64,000 nucleotides of DNA from Margaritifera margaritifera (taxonomy: Eukaryota; Mollusca; Bivalvia; Unionida; Margaritiferidae), in NCBI GenBank assembly GCA_029931535.1, contig JAQPZY010000514.1:144476-208475 (forward strand), read 5' to 3'. Positions 1 through 10,889 of the stretch are shown here, piece by piece. Position 1 is the stretch's first letter. Every line of letters starts with the position of its first letter. The notes beneath the pieces were generated by a model, which saw only the letters and a list, made by a program, of their open reading frames with translations, had not been told where the DNA came from and searched no databases. Made by a program: the position numbers and the translations under genes.

Positions 1-550
1 GTACTGGTTTATTTAGTGCATTTTCATTGTGCACAACAAAATGATCAGCATTGTTTATAGAGTCAGTGATTATTTAATTTATAGGATGGATTAAAGTAAG
101 GAGAATACAGTAATCTTTTGTGGAACATAAGTTTGGAAGAGAACATTGTTTGTTTTGAGGATTTTAACGCCATGTGATAGGCTATACATGGCGGCCAGTA
201 TATTTGGTGGAGGAAGAACCCGGGAAAACTTGTGGAAGAACCACTAACCCACGGTAAGCCACTGGCATGCATTCTCACATACCCACGTTGCCCGAGCCGA
301 GACTCCAACCCACGCAGAAAGAGGTGAGACGTCAGAGATCTGTAAAGGCATGCGCCTTAGACCACTCTGCCACTCGTGGCCTCTGGAAAAGAACAACATA
401 CATGTATTGTATGAATTTGTTGAATTGTGCACTAAAGTAAATATATAACAAACACTTGTGGTTATAAATTCCTTCTGTAGTACTGCAGAACAAATTGCCC
501 TCGAACCCACTCCCCCCTCCCCAGCTGAGATCGCTAAGAGGGCGCTTTCA
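1..550. repeat. Segmental duplication block R1, copy 1
   Basis: This block recurs at about 15965-16440 in the same orientation. Shared landmarks include a run beginning AGGATGGATT, a TGTGGAACATA segment, the run ACATGTATT, and a 3' part ending near GATCTACTGCATA-like sequence. It is the left edge of the larger duplication spanning 1-12.6 kb. The main difference is an insertion at 146-384 that the other copy lacks. No gene is visible; the two open frames across it lie mostly inside the inserted SINE. Confidence 0.75.
146..384 (-). mobile_element. tRNA-derived SINE, insertion with target-site duplication
   Basis: Read on the minus strand, the element opens with GGCAGAGTGGTCTAAGGC, which fits a tRNA A box, followed about 50 bases on by GGGTTGGAGTCTC as a B-box-like segment. 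It ends in an A-rich tail (CAAAACAAACAA) at 146-157. A close relative lies on the plus strand at 49565-49797. The flanks form a probable 11 bp target-site duplication: GGAAGAGAACA at 135-145 and GGAAAAGAACA at 385-395. The paralogous block at 16.1 kb reads straight through this site without the element, so it serves as an empty-site control. Pol III-transcribed SINEs move using LINE machinery; none is seen here. Confidence 0.82.
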
Positions 551-789
551 GGTCTACTGCATAAGAAGTATTAAAAACAAACCTGAAGGATTTGTCGTTT
601 CTTTTAACTTTGAGAATGTGAAAGGATATGAAGCAAACTAACACATTACAGGCGTATTGAAAGACATTTTCATTTTGAGTTCAACATTGGTTTCGGAATA
701 TAGAAGTTTTCTTCTGATAACTATGCATGGATATTTCCCTTCCTTACGTTATCATGAACTGTGCATTTCAACGAGTGGTTGGTTGGTTG

Positions 790-957
790 GTTTCTAAAGG
801 TACTTTCAAAACCTCATTGGCTATATAATGCTAACGAAATTGGAGCTAAGGACCTTTCCCAAGGATACACCGAGGCACTTGACCTGATCTGGTCTGGACA
901 GGTATTGAACCACGACTGTTGGGTTGCAATTCCGATGCTCTACCTACTGAGGTGTAC
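790..957 (-). mobile_element. Old tRNA-derived SINE-like repeat
   Basis: The minus strand reads GGTAGAGCATCGG (A-box-like), then an anticodon-arm-like stretch, then GTGGTTCAATACC (B-box-like), as in tRNA-Thr-type heads. A second copy with a better B box (GGGTTCAATACC) is at 19196-19352 in the paralogous block, so it predates the duplication. The tail is not well defined and no target-site duplication was found. Confidence 0.42.
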
Positions 958-1281
958 AAAAACGTTCAATTTTTACCGAGTGCAAAATATCATTTTTTGT
1001 ACCACACAATGAAATATATTCTTATTAACGCAGGAAAAGAAACTTTCATTTTCATTCTATACCGGTCTTTCTGCTGAATGGAAGCATATACTATTAAATT
1101 CACCCTTCAACCTACCACTTTCGTATGTTCACCCCATCTTGTATCTCATTAAAGGTTTATCATACAAATAATGATCTGGCAATTTAAGAGAACGGTCGGT
1201 TTAGAATATTCTAAGCTGTTAAAAAAAATACTTTTCTGACATATTATAAAATACCTGGCCATATCCAAGCACAACATTAAG

Positions 1282-1333
1282 CAAGATAAAAACGTTATGA
1301 CATTAGTAGTTTTACAGTGTTACTATTACTACA

Positions 1334-1379
<46 letters not shown>

Positions 1380-3745
1380 GTAGTAGTAGTAGTAGCAGTA
1401 GTAGCAGTTACTACTTGTAGTAGAGGCAGTACCTTTTCTAGTTGCAATTATTGCTGATGCTAACGTTGATGTTATGTAGAGGCAATTAAAAGGACAATTG
1501 TCTTTGATGTTAGATCAATTAATGAATGCTTTCCTGTATGGAAATACCACGGTTTCCGCATAACTTTAACGCTTGCATTGTCTATGTGTCCACGACTACG
1601 ATCTTATTTATCAGCTCAAGCCACCCAAGTCATGATGACTACAATTTTTGTCATAGATTACAAGTTTAATTTATATTAAAAATTATTATGATCATCAGTA
1701 ATGGAAGTAATATCAACTGAGCTTGTAAAAGCAGTTGTATTAGTTGCAGAAGAAGCAGCAGGAGTAGTAACAGCGGTAGAAATAGTAACTGTAGCAGAAA
1801 CAGCAGTAGTAGTAATAGCATTTCCAATCTCATCAGTAGTAGCAGTAATAGTAATGGTGGTGGTTGTGGACTTTATGTTTTTGACAGTTGTCTCTTTCAA
1901 TGTTACTCATATCGTCGTCATAATTATGACATTCTCGCTTTGTTGACTCGTGTCATACCACTACAAAACAACGTACACATCCAGTAGATATAATTACTAC
2001 CTCCGATAAACAACAATAAAGGGATCATAGTCTTTTTCCTTCTTTTTAGCATTAGCAGCAAGAGAAGAATCAAGACAATCAGCATATGCTTCTGCTGCTA
2101 CTGCAAGATAAAAACGTTATGACATTAGTAGTTTTACAGTGTTACTATTACTACAACTACTATTACTACTACTACTACTACTACAACTACTACTACTAGT
2201 AGTAGTAGTAGTAGCAGTAGTAGCAGTTACTACTTGTAGTAGAGGCAGTACCTTTTCTAGTTGCAATTATTGCTGATGCTAACGTTGATGTTATGTAGAG
2301 GCAATTAAAAGGACAATTGTCTTTGATGTTAGATCAATTAATGAATGCTTTCCTGTATGGAAATACCACGGTTTCCGCATAACTTTAACGCTTGCATTGT
2401 CTATGTGTCCACGACTACGATCTTATTTATCAGCTCAAGCCACCCAAGTCATGATGACTACAATTTTTGTCATAGATTACAAGTTTAATTTATATTAAAA
2501 ATTATTATGATCATCAGTAATGGAAGTAATATCAACTGAGCTTGTAAAAGCAGTTGTATTAGTTGCAGAAGAAGCAGCAGGAGTAGTAACAGCGGTAGAA
2601 ATAGTAACTGTAGCAGAAACAGCAGTAGTAGTAATAGCATTTCCAATCTCATCAGTAGTAGCAGTAATAGTAATGGTGGTGGTTGTGGACTTTATGTTTT
2701 TGACAGTTGTCTCTTTCAATGTTACTCATATCGTCGTCATAATTATGACATTCTCGCTTTGTTGACTCGTGTCATACCACTACAAAACAACGTACACATC
2801 CAGTAGATATAATTACTACCTCCGATAAACAACAATAAAGGGATCATAGTCTTTTTCCTTCTTTTTAGCATTAGCAGCAAGAGAAGAATCAAGACAATCA
2901 GCATATGCTTCTGCTGCTACTGCAAGATAAAAACGTTATGACATTAGTAGTTTTACAGTGTTACTATTACTACAACTACTACTACTGCTACTACTACTAC
3001 TACTACTACTACTACTAGTAGTAGTAGTAGTAGTAGTAGTAGCAGTTACTACTTGTAGTAGATTCAGTACCTTTTCTAGTTGCAATTATTGCTGATGCTA
3101 ACGTTGATGTTATGTAGAGGCAATTAAAAGGACAATTGTCTTTGATGTTAGATCAATTAATGAATGCTTTCCTGTATGGAAATACCACGGTTTCCGCATA
3201 ACTTTAACGCTTGCATTGTCTATGTGTCCACGACTACGATCTTTTTTATCAGCTCAAGCCACCCAAGTCATGATGACTACAATTTTTGTCATAGATTACA
3301 AGTTTAATTTATATTAAAAATTATTATGATCATCAGTAATGGAAGTAATATCAACTGAGCTTGTAAAAGCAGTTGTATTAGTTGCAGAAGAAGCAGCAGG
3401 AGTAGTAACAGCGGTAGAAATAGTAACTGTAGCAGAAACAGCAGTAGTAGTAATAGCATTTCCAATCTCATCAGTAGTAGCAGTAATAGTAATGGTGGTG
3501 GTTGTGGACTTTATGTTTTTGACAGTTGTCTCTTTCAATGTTACTCATATCGTCGTCATAATTATGACATTCTCGCTTTGTTGACTCGTGTCATACCACT
3601 ACAAAACAACGTACACATCCAGTAGATACAATTACTACCTCCGATAAACAACAATAAAGGGATCATAGTCTTTTTCCTTCTTTTTAGCATTAGCAGCAAG
3701 AGAAGAATCAAGACAATCAACATATGCTTCTGCTGCTACTGCTAC
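1282..3745. repeat. Three head-to-tail copies of an ~820 bp unit
   Basis: Units begin at GCAAGATAAAAACG near 1282, 2103 and 2922 (spacing 821 and 819). They are almost identical outside a (CTA)n/(TAG)n core near the start of each unit. The near-identity over 820 bases implies recent amplification or homogenisation. Each unit also contains a GTAGCAGTAGTAGTAA-type trinucleotide-rich stretch. No gene is supported. Confidence 0.93.
1324..1400. repeat. Self-complementary (CTA)n-(TAG)n tract
   Basis: A run of CTA/ACT triplets switches abruptly to TAG/AGT triplets, so its two halves are reverse complements and can form a hairpin. Equivalent tracts with different triplet numbers and interruptions occur at about 2146-2225 and 2968-3045 in the next two units. 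A shortened version is at 19724-19760 in the paralogous block. Confidence 0.9.
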
Positions 3746-3779
3746 CATAACCACTACGATAATTACTATTTAAATTATT

Positions 3780-4845
3780 GTGCAATGACTCTATTAAGAA
3801 AAATTTTATTTCATTTCGGTTAAAGACATCTCACCACATGTTGAGCTAAATATCTAAATACTCTTTACACTATATTTTCTTTTTTCCGCACAAAAAATAA
3901 AATAATAATAGTTAGCTAATAGTATAGATGTTCGGTCTAACCATTAATGTTGTATACACACTCACACACACACACGAAAGAGCGAGCGGTATGCTGGATC
4001 GATTTATTGACCAATGGTCGAGTAATGTCAATAAAAACCAAACGCACCCGGCTCGTTCGAAAAAAGAAATAAATGCTGTTGAAGGGAAAATACCATTTTG
4101 AATATGATGATGTTCTCGAATCATTTTACTTTTGTAGAGTACTTGAATTAGATGGTTAAATTGTACCAATATCTTTGTCAAGAAAACGAAATACTCACTT
4201 AAAGGCTGCATGTCCTCGAACAAAGCATTTGTTTGACCAAGAAAGACAGACACATGCGCAAAACATATACAGTGCGAACTCCTTGCTTTTCCCTCGCTTT
4301 ATAAACTCTTCATTTCGCCCTTGATATTGCCTCTCTTATGGTTCTTCTGTAAACATTACTCGCGAACTACAATTTTATGCCACCCTCTATTCTTCCGCTA
4401 TTTGCCTACTTGTTTACATGTGGCCGAAAAACCGAGAGACCGATGCGTATGAATATGAACTGTTCTCGTGATGAAAAAAGACGGCTATTCCGATTGTTTA
4501 ACTTATCGAGTACATGTAGTTACAGTTGATTCTCTACACATCCTCTACAGTTTATTGCATGCAGCGATAATGTCGAGTTGCATGGGAGACAAATCTTACA
4601 CATAGGATTTTGTGTTCAAAGAATTTTTTCCCTTGTAGAACACTTGCGCATGAAGTTCTATTACATGTAAAGTGGGGGATTTAGAGTTGAGCTGGGGGGA
4701 GCGGTAGTGATCAGTTGAACATCCCTTCTCGAGTCAAAATATTACAGTTTTCAATGAAAGATAATAATGATAGCAAATTGAAGCAAATGAACAACCCAAT
4801 TTATAACATTGAACCTCTGTGGATATAATCATAGATTAGCGTATA
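3780..4845. other. AT-rich non-coding stretch
   Basis: No convincing gene. A short (CA)n run lies near 3958-3976. A 113-codon minus-strand frame (3912-4253) reads through it but has no recognisable domain, signal peptide or neighbouring exon, so it is not called as a gene. Confidence 0.6.
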
Positions 4846-4847
4846 TA

Positions 4848-4848
<1 letters not shown>

Positions 4849-4920
<72 letters not shown>
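4849..4920. repeat. (TA)n microsatellite
   Basis: About 70 bases of alternating TA with one GA interruption near 4887. Confidence 0.97.
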
Positions 4921-4921
<1 letters not shown>

Positions 4922-5149
4922 AAATATATATATTGAGCCTCCTTAATCCAGACACCTTTGTTCCCAGTTAATATTTCCGGATTAATTAGTTATCCTGATA
5001 ATTGAATCACGCACATTTTTATTTTACGATGTCATCATACCATATACATGTACTGTACATGTGCATGTATTTGTTGGATGTAAATGTATTGTATATGCAA
5101 TAATGGTTGAAATAAATTAATGAATACATCTATTGAATTGTGTTTATTT

Positions 5150-5770
5150 CACTTTATTATGACATGCACTTGTACGGCCTGCACTTTGTTCATGTCGGCA
5201 CTATCTGCTTCTCCCTCATAAAATTTCGTTTGATGCCCAGCAAATTCTTGAAGCGTTGTAGCCAACCACGAGAATAGGCAAAGTCAAGTGATGCCGAGTT
5301 GGTCTCCGAGTATATTTGCCTTGGCAATGAGCATTTCATCGTTGACAGCGGCGTGGTGGGTCGACATGTCTGAGAACCACATGAATATGTCACGATAGAA
5401 TTTTCAAGGAATTTTTATAACTCAAATTTTTATAATTTAAATTTTTATAATTTCTTGTATAAAAATTTGACTTATAAAAATTCCTTGAAAATTCTATCGT
5501 GACAAATACAGCATCATCGACTTGTTGATATTTGCCTTGTCGAGCGCAGGTTAGGTCTGCTGAGTCGGCAGGTACGGACAACCATTTGTCCTTATTTTTT
5601 ATGATGTCCGCAATTGTCGACTTGACAATGTCTAAGGGTGAGTCAGCTATAGCATGCTGGCTGATATCTTGAATGGTAGCTTTTGGGTGAGTTTCTTTGT
5701 GCTGGCAAATCTTCTTTTTTATGCTGGCCGATATTTCTACTCGTCTACTCTTGATTAATGGTGTCGCCAT
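5150..5770 (-). pseudogene. Tigger/pogo-like transposase fragment (N-terminal DNA-binding region)
   Basis: The minus-strand frame from 5770 begins MATPLIKSRR and continues with a pogo/psq-type helix-turn-helix: KKKICQHKETHP, then IVKSTIADIIKNKDKW. This matches the N-terminal DNA-binding domain of Tigger/CENP-B-like transposases. It then reads QQVDDAVF and is interrupted by the MITE at 5388-5504. With that insertion set aside, the same frame continues into MWFSDMSTHH and ANILGDQLGI. The CENP-B-type second helix (SRGWLQRFKNLLGIK) lies in a shifted frame, and the original frame resumes at GEADSADM, implying two compensating indels. The DDE catalytic domain is absent, so this is a dead 5' fragment. 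Confidence 0.78.
5388..5504. mobile_element. 117 bp palindromic MITE nested in the Tigger fragment
   Basis: The element has perfect 33 bp terminal inverted repeats at 5388-5420 and 5472-5504, beginning TGTCACGATAGAATTTTCAA. The inner sequence (CAAATTTTTATA and its complement) extends the symmetry almost to the centre. It is flanked by AATA at 5384-5387 and 5505-5508, a likely 4 bp target-site duplication. It has no coding capacity. Perfect arms suggest a fairly recent insertion, later than the frameshifts in the host fragment could be. The superfamily is not identified. Confidence 0.88.
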
Positions 5771-6069
5771 ATTAATATAAAAAGTACAACGAATACAAAC
5801 TGATATCTCGCAGTTAAATGCGTTATGGTATACTTATAAAATGCAGTCATTTCTATAAGTCGTATTTTACAACTGTTATAGCTGCTAATGAGCTGATAAT
5901 TGACGTCCCCTTTTATTCTGACATGAAGCCCTATACTGTCCACAGCTTAACTCAATCCACTTTATTTGTTCATCCATCAACAAACTGTGATTGTTACATA
6001 CAAGTGGAAAACAACAAAGAGACTTAATGACACACTTAATTTATTAACCATATGTTATGTCAAAAAGTG

Positions 6070-6500
6070 TGGATAATAATGTAAAAATGAAGAACTACAC
6101 AACAATTTTAGGATGAACCCGTTTTGTATCCCTATACCACACTTGGAGAAAAAGGGATATTTATCTTACACAACGCTTGTCGCCAACAGTAAAGCTCTTT
6201 ACGCCGTAATATTCTGATGTCATCACTGACTCGCTAGGGGATTGATTTAAAATTGCAACATTGAAAAACAAGAATTATTTCTATACACACGTGTCCTTCA
6301 GTATGAAGCTGTGCAGAATGAAGAAATACTACACGATTTCGACAATGTAAAGTTAATGGAGACAACAATGAGTATATAATAAGGAAGAACTGCACAGTTC
6401 ACACAAAGTTAAATTAAGAGAGAACAAAAAATGAGCATATAATAATAGCTAATTTTTAAGAACAGATGAGATGAGATTAAGTTAACTAAATGCTTGCGCA
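6070..6500. repeat. Segmental duplication block R3, copy 1
   Basis: Collinear with 22508-22905. Landmarks are GAACTACACAACAATTTTAG, AAAGCTCTTTACGCCGTAAT and the segment around TACTACACGATT. No gene is visible. The match ends where copy 1 carries about 1.9 kb that copy 2 lacks. Confidence 0.75.
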
Positions 6501-6869
6501 TTTTCATCAAAATAAAATGTTTCTTTTTAAAATGTAAGGCAAAACTTCTCTAAAATACTCCATAATTACATCTGTTTGTATTATATTATTCACTGACAAC
6601 ACGATATATATGTAGTGTTGATACTGATTCTGCGTCATACAAATTTGGCGGAGATCTAAGTTGATGTTTAATTTCGTCGATTTTGCAAACAGACATGATT
6701 ATCACGAGATTATGTAACACTAAATCTTGTAATTCATTATTTATTACGTGTCACTCTTTGTTAAGTTTTACTCCAAAATAGTATACTTCTATATGAACTT
6801 CATCCTAAAGAACTCATTTACACACCATAATTTGTCGATTTCAGCTCTTAAAAAATTACTATTATTATT

Positions 6870-6885
6870 AATAGTATTATTATTA

Positions 6886-6933
<48 letters not shown>

Positions 6934-6935
6934 AG
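6870..6935. repeat. (ATT)n microsatellite
   Basis: Trinucleotide run with a few interruptions. It produces poly-isoleucine and poly-asparagine frames that are not genes. Confidence 0.96.
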
Positions 6936-7259
6936 TATTAGTATTATTAACTGGTGTGGGATTAGGAATATAGAATATGCCTTAATACACCCTCCCACAT
7001 ATTGCAAGATGCTAATGAAGGAGGGAACTTATGTGTTCTGGGGTGCTTCCTGTGATGTTTTTCCAGCTCTGAAGGTTCTGGGCCTTTTAAAAGAATGCGG
7101 TTTATATCAAAAGATTCGATTCTGTATTCTAAGAATATTACCCATTTTCTTGGAATTATCTCTGTTTTGTGTTCCTTTCTCGTGATACCTAAAGTTGATG
7201 GGCATTGTATATCCATGACAGTGCTTTATGCTGTTAAACCCTTTACACACATGCATAAG

Positions 7260-7314
7260 TACATACATACATACATACATACATACATACATACATACAT
7301 ACATACATACATAC
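7260..7314. repeat. (CATA)n microsatellite
   Basis: About 13 uninterrupted tetranucleotide units. The same motif family recurs as (TATG)n at 43420 and (ATGT)n at 44778. Confidence 0.97.
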
Positions 7315-8003
7315 TATTTTTGCAAAGAAACAGTTTCTCGTCATTATAATGAATGGTTGATCACCAACTTCTTACTCTTTATATATTATATATCGTACAT
7401 ATTATAAAAATGCATCGTTGTCGGGATCAGGGTAGTTGGCGGTGCCTATGAAAACGTTCTTCCATGCCCAAATATCATAAAAAAATTAATTTGAAAAGGT
7501 AAAGGTTCACCTTGACGAGAAAACGTAATCGATAGAGCTCTTTGCCTTAATGCTCGCATAATCTGATATGTTTCACATATTTATAAATGTACTTCCTGAC
7601 CATGAATTCACCTGTGTGCTTCCATAAACTGACGTGTTTCTTCTGTTTATAGCTCTACTCCCTGACCATAAAATCACCTGTGGACCTTGTATTAGGCTAC
7701 ATATATTGTAGTATCAGACGGAAGAAACAATTGCTGCTATATCAATTTCTTTTTCTCCACATTGTTTTAAAAATATAAAAGGTATTATACTGAAAACCAT
7801 ATGTGGTCTGTTTATCTACTAAAAAGTAAAACACTCAACTTGGCAATTAAAAGATAATAGTATTCTCCTTTGACTTCGACCACCGTTAAGCTTTTCTATC
7901 ACAATACTGAATTATTCTAAACACGAGGTTTCCCAAAGTTTAATTTTTAGAAGACCACGAAGCATTATCATTATGACAATCACACTTTGAAATACCTTCA
8001 AAA

Positions 8004-8007
<4 letters not shown>

Positions 8008-8062
<55 letters not shown>
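8008..8062. repeat. (TA)n microsatellite
   Basis: About 27 uninterrupted TA units. Confidence 0.97.
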
Positions 8063-8066
<4 letters not shown>

Positions 8067-8724
8067 TCTTAGTCGAGTACCTTGATGATTTTTCTTTAAA
8101 TTGATAGCGTTTTGTGAGACGAGGTATTTCATTGCGCTCAAGGGTAAATATTGCTTTAATGTCGTAAAAATCTCCTATAAAATTGTAAAAAAATAATTCA
8201 GAATATGCAATTCAAAAATGTGGAAAATATATGAAAATATCTTGCTTACTTGAAATTTAATTTTGTGGTCAAAAACCGACATTTTTTGGGAGGGGGTAAA
8301 CCACGTTAAAAGAGGCCTTGTTATTTATAAGTTTAATCAGTGATGACTCTATTAATTCTTTCTCTGAAAAAGAATTTATTTTGTGTATATTTCGTAAAAG
8401 ACTCTTCATGAAAGATAGCTGTCTGAATAATCATGGAAATGTACATGCTCTTCACTTCCTCTCTAGCACAGTTTCATTTCCTGACATCTGGTACTCCGTT
8501 TACCAATGAGTTTGAATGTTTCAGACGGAAGTCAAGGAGAGTCAAGCCAATCAAGCCATTCTTCTATATACTCTGAAATACAGGTTAAGACTAACATTTC
8601 ATAGTTCATAAATATTAGCGGGAAAAAATCTTTAACCCTACTATTTCGTATTCAGTCGAAGAAGTTCTGAGCGATATAGTAAAGAGAATAAATGACAAGA
8701 AATTGATAATGCACAAACTTTGTT

Positions 8725-9380
8725 TCCAAAAAAAAATACTACAGTCTCTTTAGAATTGCGAATAAAATTCCCGTCGGTAGCTCCGTGAATTTTCACATGA
8801 ACGTCTCGAAATGTAGCCAAAATTAGCAAATTCATTTCGCGCACGAATGATTTCAACACCTTTTGTATCAACATACAGTGCAACACTAACAATTCAGTAC
8901 ATGCTGAAAGAGAGTGCGTACATGTAATCCGTCATGTTGGTCCTGGAGTTATGGAAGAATCTAAATGTTCACACATCACTGAGCAGTTACGCGAGCCGTC
9001 GCCTGCCACAAATAAACAAACATCTTATGTTCATTAGACAAATCATACAATAAAGAGATGCTAAATATAAATTTGAAACAGTTTAATGAAAACTAGATGA
9101 AGTAGACGATGTTTGTTAACGTGTGGCACGCAACGGCTTATGTAACCTTCAATCTTGTGTCAAAATGTATTCATCCATAACTTCAGGACCAACATGGCGG
9201 ATCACATGTACAAAGGCCACTCTTTATTGAACATGTATCGAATGAGGGGTGTTGCTCTAAAGGTTGATAGTGTGCAAACCGAGTTGGGCAATTTTATTTT
9301 ATCTAAATTTCGAGACGCTCAGGTGAAAATTCACTGAGCTACATACGGAAATATCATTCGCGATGCTGAGCTGAGTGAAC
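8725..9380. repeat. Long inverted repeat (foldback), copy 1
   Basis: The left arm (about 8740-8965) and right arm (about 9160-9365) are diverged reverse complements. For example, TTCACGGAGCTACCGACGGG on one arm faces TTCACTGAGCTACATACGGA on the other, and CCATAACTCCAGGACCAACA faces CCATAACTTCAGGACCAACA. The spacer is about 200 bases. The same structure sits at 23290-23910. It may be a foldback transposon or an old inverted duplication; a transcript would form a ~200 bp duplex. Open frames on the arms are not convincing. Confidence 0.8.
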
Positions 9381-10127
9381 TATGGTAATTATTCTGCGGC
9401 TTATTTTCTATATGGCTGTAAGAGCCACATATGTATATCATGATAATGATTCGTCGTGAAGTAAAACAGAACAAAACACAACCTTTATTTTTCAACTCGT
9501 GTCGCATCATAACGTATGAGTACGATTTTCAGGATACGCTAGTAATTTTAAGATAAACATAGAGTTACGACAAATACAAAGAGGGAAAAATGTATAACAA
9601 ATATATAATTTCCTTTTATAGAAACATTTAAAGTACTATCCCTTGCATATATAAACTGCAGCATTCCACTCCTGTCTTTGCTACCTAACAGTCTTCAATC
9701 CACTTCGTTCCACATCGAACCTCCGCATATATGGTTAGCCAAAACAATGATTTGAGCAAGTACCCTCTTGTTAATGAGGATTTACTATCTATAGGAAGTA
9801 AAAATCAATTGACCATTTTGAGAGATTATTACTTAGCCTGATAGGCTTTCAGTATTTTGCCTTTTATGGTGTTCATATACATTGACTAGAAAGAAAAACG
9901 TCTATTACACTACAGACATTTACATGCTAGTTGCGTCGTTTTCTACAGAAGCTTCTACGATTGTTCCCAGCTATCTTACTATGTAAATATAATGAGCAAT
10001 CTGATTGGATCTTTGTCTTTCAGCTGCATGCTATCAGATACTGATTTGGCTAGCTATAAATGGAAAGTGTTTATGTGGAACGAAGTGAATCGACGACTCT
10101 TGGCTAACGAAGATGTCCTCTTCATGA

Positions 10128-10415
10128 ATGATGTCAGGTAAATTTAACAAAATGATATGGATCCTTGTAGTTTTCTATCTTTTTTTAGTGCTATTAATTT
10201 TTGTTTCGTTCTTTGTCATTTATGATATACTCACGAAGAACAGAAAACTTTCAAGGATTTATTTATATCTATGTTTGAAGAGTAGACGTTCATGGACACC
10301 ATTGTTTAGTGATAATGCACATGTAATTTTCAAACGTTTAAAAAAAAAAAACAACCAAAGAACCATTATAAAACCGAGACAATTAATTCAATATGCACAT
10401 TTATTGAGTGAATGA
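10128..10415 (+). other. Unconfirmed 95-codon ORF with hydrophobic N-terminus
   Basis: The frame begins MMSGKFNKMIWILVVFYLF and has one strongly hydrophobic segment at residues ~9-34, then a basic tail containing KRLKKKNNQ. In the paralogous block the matching sequence near 24545-24800 has lost the start region and acquired indels, so the reading frame is not conserved. It is probably chance coding in AT-rich DNA. Confidence 0.15.
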
Positions 10416-10587
10416 TTTACTTTTAGCACCACCAATGTCCTTATCTTATAGGAAAACATGTAATAATGCAATTTTGCACACCTATGGCCTTGCTATCATT
10501 CATTTGATTTGGTGACAGGTGAACGGAAGAGAACAAGTTATTACAATTCGGGTTTCACGCAACATAATGCCATTCTCTGAAGCAAAA

Positions 10588-10665
10588 TTATTATTATTAT
10601 TATTATTATTAATATTAATATTATTATTATTATTATTATTAATATTATTATTATTATTATTATTA
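10588..10665. repeat. (ATT)n microsatellite beside EF-hand exon A1
   Basis: A trinucleotide run with AATATT interruptions, lying about 30 bases downstream (minus strand) of the exon A1 donor. Copy 2 has the same tract uninterrupted at 24976-25027. Confidence 0.95.
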
Positions 10666-10691
10666 TCAATATATAGCTATTAAAAAATTAC

Positions 10692-10771
10692 CTTCATAAT
10701 TCATTTTCCCATCTCCATCAACGTCGTTACGCTTAAAGGTATACTCTGGGTAGGCAGGTGTGTACTCGATG
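10692..10771 (-). pseudogene. EF-hand exon A1 (left-hand, degraded gene copy)
   Basis: An 80 bp minus-strand exon-like segment bounded by a TTTATTTAAG acceptor and a GAAG/GTAATT donor. It enters with one base of a split codon and leaves with one. The frame contains NDVDGDGKMNYE, an EF-hand calcium loop (D, D, D at positions 1, 3 and 5, glycine at 6). The paralogous exon at 25054-25133 has the better-preserved E helix (QKAFKKY), whereas here it reads PEYTFKRN. Upstream exon B1 is inverted, so this copy cannot make the normal message. Confidence 0.6.
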
Positions 10772-10889
10772 CTTAAATAAAAAATGTACAGATGTATAGA
10801 AAGTTTTCAAATGCCTGAATTGAAATTAATACAAATGCTAAACCTCTTGGCTAGCAAGTATCAACAATACATTTTGCTCAAATTCCTAA

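Larger units (their letters stand above)
592..3770. repeat. Segmental duplication block R2, copy 1 (expanded)
   Basis: The first ~700 bases match 19013-19690, starting at the shared text TTGAGAATGTGA. The rest matches 19690-20245. Here the second half has been amplified into three ~820 bp units, whereas the other copy has a single, shorter, more diverged version. Open frames of 74 and 81 codons recur every 819 bases on both strands, but they come from GTA/CAG-like trinucleotide-rich sequence and are not convincing genes. Confidence 0.75.
6500..8385. other. ~1.9 kb segment present only in copy 1
   Basis: In copy 2 the flanking blocks join near 22918, so this stretch is either an insertion here or a deletion there. 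It contains (ATT)n, (CATA)n and (TA)n microsatellites. Between them, 6960-7240 is less repetitive but has no gene that can be supported; open frames there run through the simple repeats. No clear terminal repeats or target-site duplication were seen. Confidence 0.5.

Noticed and set aside
1676..3584. Repeated 74- and 81-codon ORFs on both strands every 819 bp
   Set aside because: They arise from the same trinucleotide-rich sequence read in both directions and are copied by the tandem repeat. Low complexity (Thr/Ile/Val-rich) and no start context.
3912..4253. 113-codon minus-strand ORF
   Set aside because: No recognisable motif, runs through a (CA)n tract, no neighbouring exons.
6748..7185. 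145-codon plus-strand ORF
   Set aside because: Its core is poly-Ile from the (ATT)n microsatellite; no domain outside it.
9155..9337. ORF with KFRDAQVKIH similar to an ORF on the opposite strand
   Set aside because: The similarity is explained by the inverted repeat at 8725-9380, and frames are not preserved in copy 2.
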